Below are positions 59,733 to 64,000 of a stretch of 64,000 nt of DNA, piece after piece; position 1 is the stretch's first letter, and every line of letters starts with the position of its first letter. Made by a program: the position numbers and the translations under genes. The notes below the pieces were generated by a model that worked only from the letters and a program-made list of their open reading frames with translations, was not told where the DNA came from and made no database searches. Origin of the DNA: Marinobacterium_D sp050908845 (GTDB lineage: Bacteria; Pseudomonadota; Gammaproteobacteria; Pseudomonadales; Balneatricaceae); assembly GCF_050908845.1 (NCBI RefSeq), contig NZ_CP194171.1, forward strand, positions 2,232,001 to 2,296,000, written 5' to 3'.

Positions 59733-61076
59733 ATGCAAGTTTCTGTCGAAACGACTTCCGGCCTTGAGCGTCAGATGACCGTAACGGTTCCCGCCGAGCG
59801 AATTGACCAGGACGTGGATAAACAGGTTATGCAGCAGGCCCGGACTCGCCGCATGGATGGTTTCCGCCCGGGTAAAGTGCCGCCGAAAGTTATCAAGCGT
59901 ATGTACGGCGATGCGATCCGTTACGATGTCCTGAACCGCGTTGTTCAGGAAAGCTTCTACCAGGCTGTCCAGCAGGAAGAGCTGAAGCCGGCCGGTGGCC
60001 CGAGCATCGATCTCAAAAACGACAAAGAAGGTGAAGACCTGCAGTTCGTTGCAACTTTCGAAGTGTACCCGGAAGTTGAGCTGGCTGATTTCTCCGCTGC
60101 TGAAGTTGAAAAGCAGTCCGCTGAGATTCAGGACGCTGACCTGGACCAGATGATCGACACCCTGCGCAAGCAGCAGGCTGAATGGGCTGAAGTTGAGCGT
60201 GCTGCCGAAGATGGCGATCGCGTCAAGATCGATTTCGAAGGTTTCATCGACGGTGAAGCGTTCGAAGGTGGCAAGGCCGAAGGTCACGACCTGGTGCTGG
60301 GCTCCAACTCCATGATCCCGGGCTTCGAAGCGGGTCTGGTCGGCGCGAAAGCCGGTGATGAGCTGGAACTGGACGTTACCTTCCCTGAGGAATACCACGC
60401 TGAAAACCTGAAAGGCAAGCCCGCCAAGTTCAAGGTCAAGGTGCAGTCTGTTTCCGCGTCTGAACTGCCGGAACTGAACGCTGAGTTCTTCGCGAAGTTC
60501 GGTATCGAAGAGACCGAAGTTGAAGGTTTCCGCACCGAAGTTCGCAAGAACATGGAGCGTGAACTGAAGAACTCCCTGAAAGCCAAGATGAAAGAGCAGG
60601 TGTTCAACAAGCTGGTTGAGCTGAATGAAATCGATGCGCCGTCTGCTCTGGTTGACGAAGAGATCGATACCCTGCGTCGCCAGGCTGTTCAGCAGTTCGG
60701 TGGCCCGAACGCTCAGATCGACCCGAACACCCTGCCCAAGGAAATGTTCGAAGAGCAGGCCAAGCGCCGCGTAGTTGTTGGTCTGCTGGTTCAGGAAGTG
60801 GTTAAGGCCAACGAACTGAAAGTTGACGACGCACGTGTTCAGGAAACCATCGCCGAGCTGGCTGAAACCTACCAGGAGCCGCAGCAGGTTATCGAATACT
60901 ACAACGGCAACGAGCAGATCCTGAATCAGATCAAAAACATGGTTCTTGAAGATCAGGTAGTTGATCACCTTCTCGCATCTGCTAAAGTCGTGGAGACAGA
61001 AGTCAGCTACGAAGAGGCGATTAAGCCGGCGCAGCAGGTTGCTCAGGAAGCTGAGGCCGAAGCAGCGGCGGAGTAA
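59733..61076 (+). CDS. tig: Trigger factor
   Basis: Ribosome-bound chaperone and prolyl isomerase of 447 aa that meets nascent chains at the tunnel exit. The ribosome-binding loop is GFRPGKVPPKVI, the FKBP domain is about 150-250 (DRVKIDFEGFIDGEAFEGG, IPGFEAGLVGAKAGDE), and a helical C-terminal domain follows, ending in an Ala/Glu tail. ATG 59733 follows GAGGA. The tig-clpP-clpX order is conserved across gammaproteobacteria. Confidence 0.98.
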   Translation: MQVSVETTSGLERQMTVTVPAERIDQDVDKQVMQQARTRRMDGFRPGKVPPKVIKRMYGDAIRYDVLNRVVQESFYQAVQQEELKPAGGPSIDLKNDKEGEDLQFVATFEVYPEVELADFSAAEVEKQSAEIQDADLDQMIDTLRKQQAEWAEVERAAEDGDRVKIDFEGFIDGEAFEGGKAEGHDLVLGSNSMIPGFEAGLVGAKAGDELELDVTFPEEYHAENLKGKPAKFKVKVQSVSASELPELNAEFFAKFGIEETEVEGFRTEVRKNMERELKNSLKAKMKEQVFNKLVELNEIDAPSALVDEEIDTLRRQAVQQFGGPNAQIDPNTLPKEMFEEQAKRRVVVGLLVQEVVKANELKVDDARVQETIAELAETYQEPQQVIEYYNGNEQILNQIKNMVLEDQVVDHLLASAKVVETEVSYEEAIKPAQQVAQEAEAEAAAE

Positions 61077-61132
61077 CGCCTTACGCGAAAGAAGCGCTCA
61101 AACGTCCACCCCGGTGGGGCGCCGAAATCTCG

Positions 61133-61169
61133 AAAACGGCAGTTGGCAATTTTGCTGGCTGTCGTTTTT
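61133..61169 (+). terminator. Long hairpin between tig and clpP
   Basis: The arm 61133-61149 (starting AAAACGGCAG) pairs along its full 17 bases, four of them G-U, with 61152-61168 (ending CTGTCGTTTT), with a two-base loop. One more T follows the stem's own T-rich arm. It could act as a terminator or attenuator that sets clpP levels apart from tig. Confidence 0.6.
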
Positions 61170-61199
61170 GCTTTCAAAGGCTCTTAAGGAGAAGTGAAT

Positions 61200-61835
61200 A
61201 TGACGGACATCTTGAATGGGCGTTCCAGTGGCATAACCAACAGCGGCTTGGTGCCGATGGTGGTAGAACAGAGTTCTCGTGGAGAACGCGCTTACGATAT
61301 CTACTCCCGACTGCTTAAAGAGCGGGTGATCTTCATGGTAGGCCAGGTCGAAGACCACATGGCGAACCTGATCGTGGCGCAGTTGCTGTTCCTCGAAGCG
61401 GAAAACCCCGATAAAGATATTCATCTTTACATCAACTCACCCGGCGGTTCGGTGACAGCCGGCCTCGCTATCTACGACACCATGCAGTTCATCAAGCCAG
61501 ACGTGAGCACTATGTGTATCGGTCAGGCAGCGTCCATGGGCGCACTGCTGCTGGCAGGTGGTGCAGCGGGCAAACGCTTTGCTCTGCCGAATTCACGCAT
61601 GATGATCCATCAGCCGTTAGGCGGATATCAGGGGCAGGCGACCGATATCGAGATCCATACGCGTGAAATTCTCACCATACGTAATAAACTGAATAGCATA
61701 CTGGCGTCTCACTGCGGTCAGGATGTTGAAACCATCTCGCGCGATACCGACCGTGACAATTTCATGGATCCGAGTGCTGCTGTGGAGTATGGACTGATCG
61801 ACTCGGTGCTTGAGCGCCGTACGTTGGCAGAGTAA
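61200..61835 (+). CDS. clpP: ATP-dependent Clp protease proteolytic subunit
   Basis: Serine protease of 211 aa that forms a double heptameric barrel with ClpX or ClpA. The catalytic triad is Ser112 (GQAASMGALL), His137 (MMIHQP) and Asp186. LYINSPGGSVTAGLAIYDTM is the family signature. ATG 61200 is eight bases after AAGGAG; GTG 61194 is too close. The N-terminal residues before about 15 are probably a propeptide. Confidence 0.98.
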   Translation: MTDILNGRSSGITNSGLVPMVVEQSSRGERAYDIYSRLLKERVIFMVGQVEDHMANLIVAQLLFLEAENPDKDIHLYINSPGGSVTAGLAIYDTMQFIKPDVSTMCIGQAASMGALLLAGGAAGKRFALPNSRMMIHQPLGGYQGQATDIEIHTREILTIRNKLNSILASHCGQDVETISRDTDRDNFMDPSAAVEYGLIDSVLERRTLAE

Positions 61836-61853
61836 AGGATCGCTCTGCTGGTT

Positions 61854-61880
61854 CCCGCCCGGGTTGAAATCCGGGTTGGG
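61854..61880 (+). other. Hairpin in the clpP-clpX gap
   Basis: CCCGG (61858-61862) pairs with CCGGG (61871-61875) over eight bases, and outer CCC (61854-61856) can pair with GGG (61878-61880). No U-tract follows directly, so clpX is probably still read from upstream, perhaps at reduced level. Confidence 0.4.
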
Positions 61881-61921
61881 GGACCGCATAAAGAGATAAA
61901 AGGCTTTTTTGAGGTATCAGA

Positions 61922-63202
61922 ATGTCGGATGAGATCAGCGATAAAGGCGGAAGTGGCAGCAAGCTTTTCTGCTCTTTCTGCGGCAAAAGCCAGGACGAAG
62001 TGCGAAAGCTGATCGCAGGCCCGTCTGTCTTTATCTGTGATGAATGTGTCGATCTCTGTAATGATATTATCAGTGAAGAGATTCAGGAGACCGAAGAGCA
62101 GGCTCCCAGCGAGAAACTGCCGACTCCGGCCGAGATAAAGGTGACCCTGGACGATTACGTGATCGGACAGGAGCGTGCCAAAAAGGTGCTTTCGGTTGCG
62201 GTATACAACCATTACAAGCGTCTTCGTTTCCAGGATAAGGGCAAGGCGGATATAGAGCTCGGTAAGAGTAACATCCTGCTGATCGGTCCCACCGGTAGTG
62301 GTAAGACGCTGCTGGCGCAGACACTGGCGCGCATGCTTAACGTGCCGTTCACCATCGCTGACGCGACCACGCTGACAGAAGCGGGTTATGTGGGCGAGGA
62401 TGTGGAAAATATTATCCAGAAGCTGCTGCAGAAATGTGACTACGATGTCGAAAAGGCGCAGCTCGGTATCGTCTATATCGACGAGATCGATAAGGTATCC
62501 CGCAAGTCGGATAACCCGTCGATCACCCGTGACGTGTCCGGTGAAGGTGTTCAGCAGGCACTGCTGAAGCTGATCGAAGGCACGGTTGCATCGGTTCCGC
62601 CTCAGGGTGGACGCAAGCATCCCCAGCAGGAGTTCCTGCAGGTGGATACGTCCAATATCCTGTTTATCTGCGGTGGTGCGTTTGCGGGTCTCGAGAAGAT
62701 CATCCGTGGTCGTAGCGAACGTAGCTCTATCGGCTTCAATGCCACCGTGAAGAGCAAGGACGAGAGCCGTCTTGCCGAAGTTCTGCACGATGTCGAAGCG
62801 GAAGACCTGGTCAAGTTTGGCCTGATTCCGGAATTCGTCGGTCGTCTGCCGATGGTTGCGACGCTGTCCGAACTGGATGAAGAAGCACTTATCCAGATCC
62901 TGACCGAGCCGAAGCACAGTCTCGTCAAGCAGTACCAGGCGCTGTTCGATATGGAAGGGGTGGAAGTCGACTTCCGTAAGGAAGCGCTTCAGGCGGTGGC
63001 CCGCCATGCCCTGGATCGCAGAACCGGTGCTCGTGGTCTGCGCTCGATTCTCGAGGCGACCCTGCTCGAAACCATGTATGAGCTGCCATCCATGGATGGC
63101 GTGACCAAGGTGGTTATCGACGAGGGTGTTATCGAGGGAACGTCGGATCCAATCCTGATTTACGAGAATCAGGAGCAGTCCAAGGCGGCGCCGCAGGACT
63201 GA
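61922..63202 (+). CDS. clpX: ATP-dependent protease ATPase subunit ClpX
   Basis: AAA+ unfoldase of 426 aa that feeds substrates, such as ssrA-tagged proteins, to ClpP. The N-terminal zinc-binding domain uses Cys17, Cys20, Cys39 and Cys42; Walker A is GPTGSGKT (122-129), Walker B is IVYIDEIDK, and the ClpP-docking IGF loop is in RSSIGFNAT. GAGG lies before ATG 61922. A strong terminator follows. Confidence 0.98.
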   Translation: MSDEISDKGGSGSKLFCSFCGKSQDEVRKLIAGPSVFICDECVDLCNDIISEEIQETEEQAPSEKLPTPAEIKVTLDDYVIGQERAKKVLSVAVYNHYKRLRFQDKGKADIELGKSNILLIGPTGSGKTLLAQTLARMLNVPFTIADATTLTEAGYVGEDVENIIQKLLQKCDYDVEKAQLGIVYIDEIDKVSRKSDNPSITRDVSGEGVQQALLKLIEGTVASVPPQGGRKHPQQEFLQVDTSNILFICGGAFAGLEKIIRGRSERSSIGFNATVKSKDESRLAEVLHDVEAEDLVKFGLIPEFVGRLPMVATLSELDEEALIQILTEPKHSLVKQYQALFDMEGVEVDFRKEALQAVARHALDRRTGARGLRSILEATLLETMYELPSMDGVTKVVIDEGVIEGTSDPILIYENQEQSKAAPQD

Positions 63203-63217
63203 CGCTGTTCAGACGAT

Positions 63218-63246
63218 AAAAAAGCGACCCGTGGGTCGCTTTTTTT
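63218..63246. terminator. Bidirectional terminator after clpX
   Basis: AAAAAAGCGACCC (63218-63230) pairs with GGGTCGCTTTTTT (63233-63245) over a two-base loop, with a T run on either strand. It serves clpX and the converging EAL-HDOD gene. Confidence 0.93.
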
Positions 63247-63263
63247 GTACTCTCTGGCAGCGA

Positions 63264-64000
63264 TTATTCGTACATTGCCTGCATCGCTTCTTTGGCCCAG
63301 TCAAGGCTGTGGCGATAGGCGGCTTCGAACAGGGCGATGTTAAAGTCGGCGGGGAGTTTTTCCCATTCGCCGCTTTCGTAGGCGATAGCCTGCTTGAGAA
63401 CATTGCCGATATCACCTTCGTAGCTGGCGATCGCCACTTTGATATCTTCGCCGAGCGGGACCTGTTCAAGCATGGTTGCCTGATCAACGTCGAGCATCAC
63501 GTGAAGACCGGACATCATGCCGGCCATAAAGTAAGAGCCGGGGCTTGGGAGATTTTCTCCGTCCGCGATCAGTTCGCACATGCGGCCGCGGATCAGCAGG
63601 GTGCGGGAAAGTTCTTCCGGCTTGTCCTGGTTGCTGGTCATGGAGATCAGGGTGGCCCATTTGCGTACCTGATCGATGCCGAGCATGACGACGGCTTCAG
63701 AGATAGACTCCACCTTGCGTACCAGTGAGTAGGCTGCGGAGTTGACGATCCTGAGCAGTTTGTAGGTCAGTACCGGGTCGCGGATGATCATCTCTTCGAG
63801 GATTTCCGGCTTTGCGTTGGGCTTTTGCAGCTCCTGTATAAGCTGCATCAGTGCTACCTGGTTGGCTCCTATGCGCCGGCCCTTGACCACTTTGGGGCGG
63901 CTCAGGAACGAGCCTTCGAAGAGTTTGAACCCGGCTTCGATACAGGTTTCCAGCTGTTCGATCGTTTTGATATTGGCTGCCAGGGCGGTGACTTTCACTT
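63264..64000 (-). CDS. EAL-HDOD signalling protein (5' end outside the window)
   Basis: Partial gene; 245 codons are visible and the frame continues past 64000. The visible N-terminal part (TALAANIKTIEQLETCIEAG, KLFEGSFLSRPKVVKG) is the end of an EAL domain, and the remainder is an HDOD domain (ILEEMIIRDPVLTYKLLRIV, VMLGIDQVRKWATLISM). This YuxH-type pair usually has a degenerate EAL and takes part in c-di-GMP or general signalling. The EAL active-site residues lie outside the window, so activity cannot be judged. No true start codon is visible. Confidence 0.88.
   Translation of the reverse strand, partial: VKVTALAANIKTIEQLETCIEAGFKLFEGSFLSRPKVVKGRRIGANQVALMQLIQELQKPNAKPEILEEMIIRDPVLTYKLLRIVNSAAYSLVRKVESISEAVVMLGIDQVRKWATLISMTSNQDKPEELSRTLLIRGRMCELIADGENLPSPGSYFMAGMMSGLHVMLDVDQATMLEQVPLGEDIKVAIASYEGDIGNVLKQAIAYESGEWEKLPADFNIALFEAAYRHSLDWAKEAMQAMYE

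Noticed and set aside
61718..63007. Open frame of 429 codons on the minus strand
   Set aside because: Antisense to clpP and clpX with no motifs.

Overview
The window is 64 kb of a gammaproteobacterial chromosome, made almost wholly of housekeeping genes. No insertion sequence, phage, integron or CRISPR array was seen. Gene order follows Pseudomonas in several blocks: topA / lexA-sulA; leuCDB-asd-usg-fimV-truA-trpF-accD-folC-dedD-cvpA-purF-metZ; and glnS-cysS-tRNA(Arg,His,Leu,His)-tig-clpP-clpX. The smrB / prmB-aroC junction is as in E. coli. A class III (PhaC+PhaE) polyhydroxyalkanoate synthase, a short self-cleaving SpeD and a FimV protein suggest an Oceanospirillales-type marine relative of Pseudomonas. 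The genus is inference.

Layout. 1-8.6 kb: DNA topology and SOS genes (topA, sulA, lexA, dinG), then a DEAD-box helicase with a long acidic tail. 8.6-15.7 kb: gpsA, sixA, a PglL-like oligosaccharide ligase, three envelope or lipid-type genes (hydrolase, DUF4892-like, patatin), then folE and smrB. 15.8-20.3 kb: prmB-aroC, speD-speE and an MFS carrier. 20.4-23.3 kb: the PHA locus (DUF6489-like gene, phaR, phaC, phaE). 23.3-29.9 kb: a LysR regulator divergent from leuCDB, asd and a cysteine-less Asd paralogue. 30.1-40.7 kb: fimV to metZ. 40.7-45.8 kb: thpR, dusC, the AmmeMemoRadiSam trio (amrS, amrB, amrA), and an ibpA-type small heat-shock gene with a sigma-32-like promoter and a ROSE-like RNA thermometer. 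45.9-48.5 kb: acnB. 48.8-52.7 kb: a six-gene operon of unrecognised function. 52.8-64 kb: miaE, lpxH, ppiB, glnS, a lipoprotein gene, cysS, four tRNAs, tig, clpP, clpX and the end of an EAL-HDOD protein.

The most unusual part is the six-gene operon at 48833-52739. It encodes a small helical protein, a receiver-like protein lacking the phospho-acceptor aspartate, a protein with a roadblock/LC7-like C-terminal half, a canonical roadblock/LC7 protein, a free-standing PAS protein that keeps the FAD-pocket residues of the aerotaxis receptor Aer, and a PhnD-type substrate-binding protein without a signal peptide. It reads as a wholly cytoplasmic redox- and ligand-sensing module. No partner GTPase, kinase or transporter lies in the window.

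Regulatory features seen directly include three SOS-box-like sites between lexA and dinG, intrinsic terminators after asd, accD, acnB, cysS and clpX, a terminator-like hairpin inside the 5' end of truA, and a terminator hairpin with the aroC stop codon in its loop. Family assignments were made from sequence motifs and memory, without database searches.
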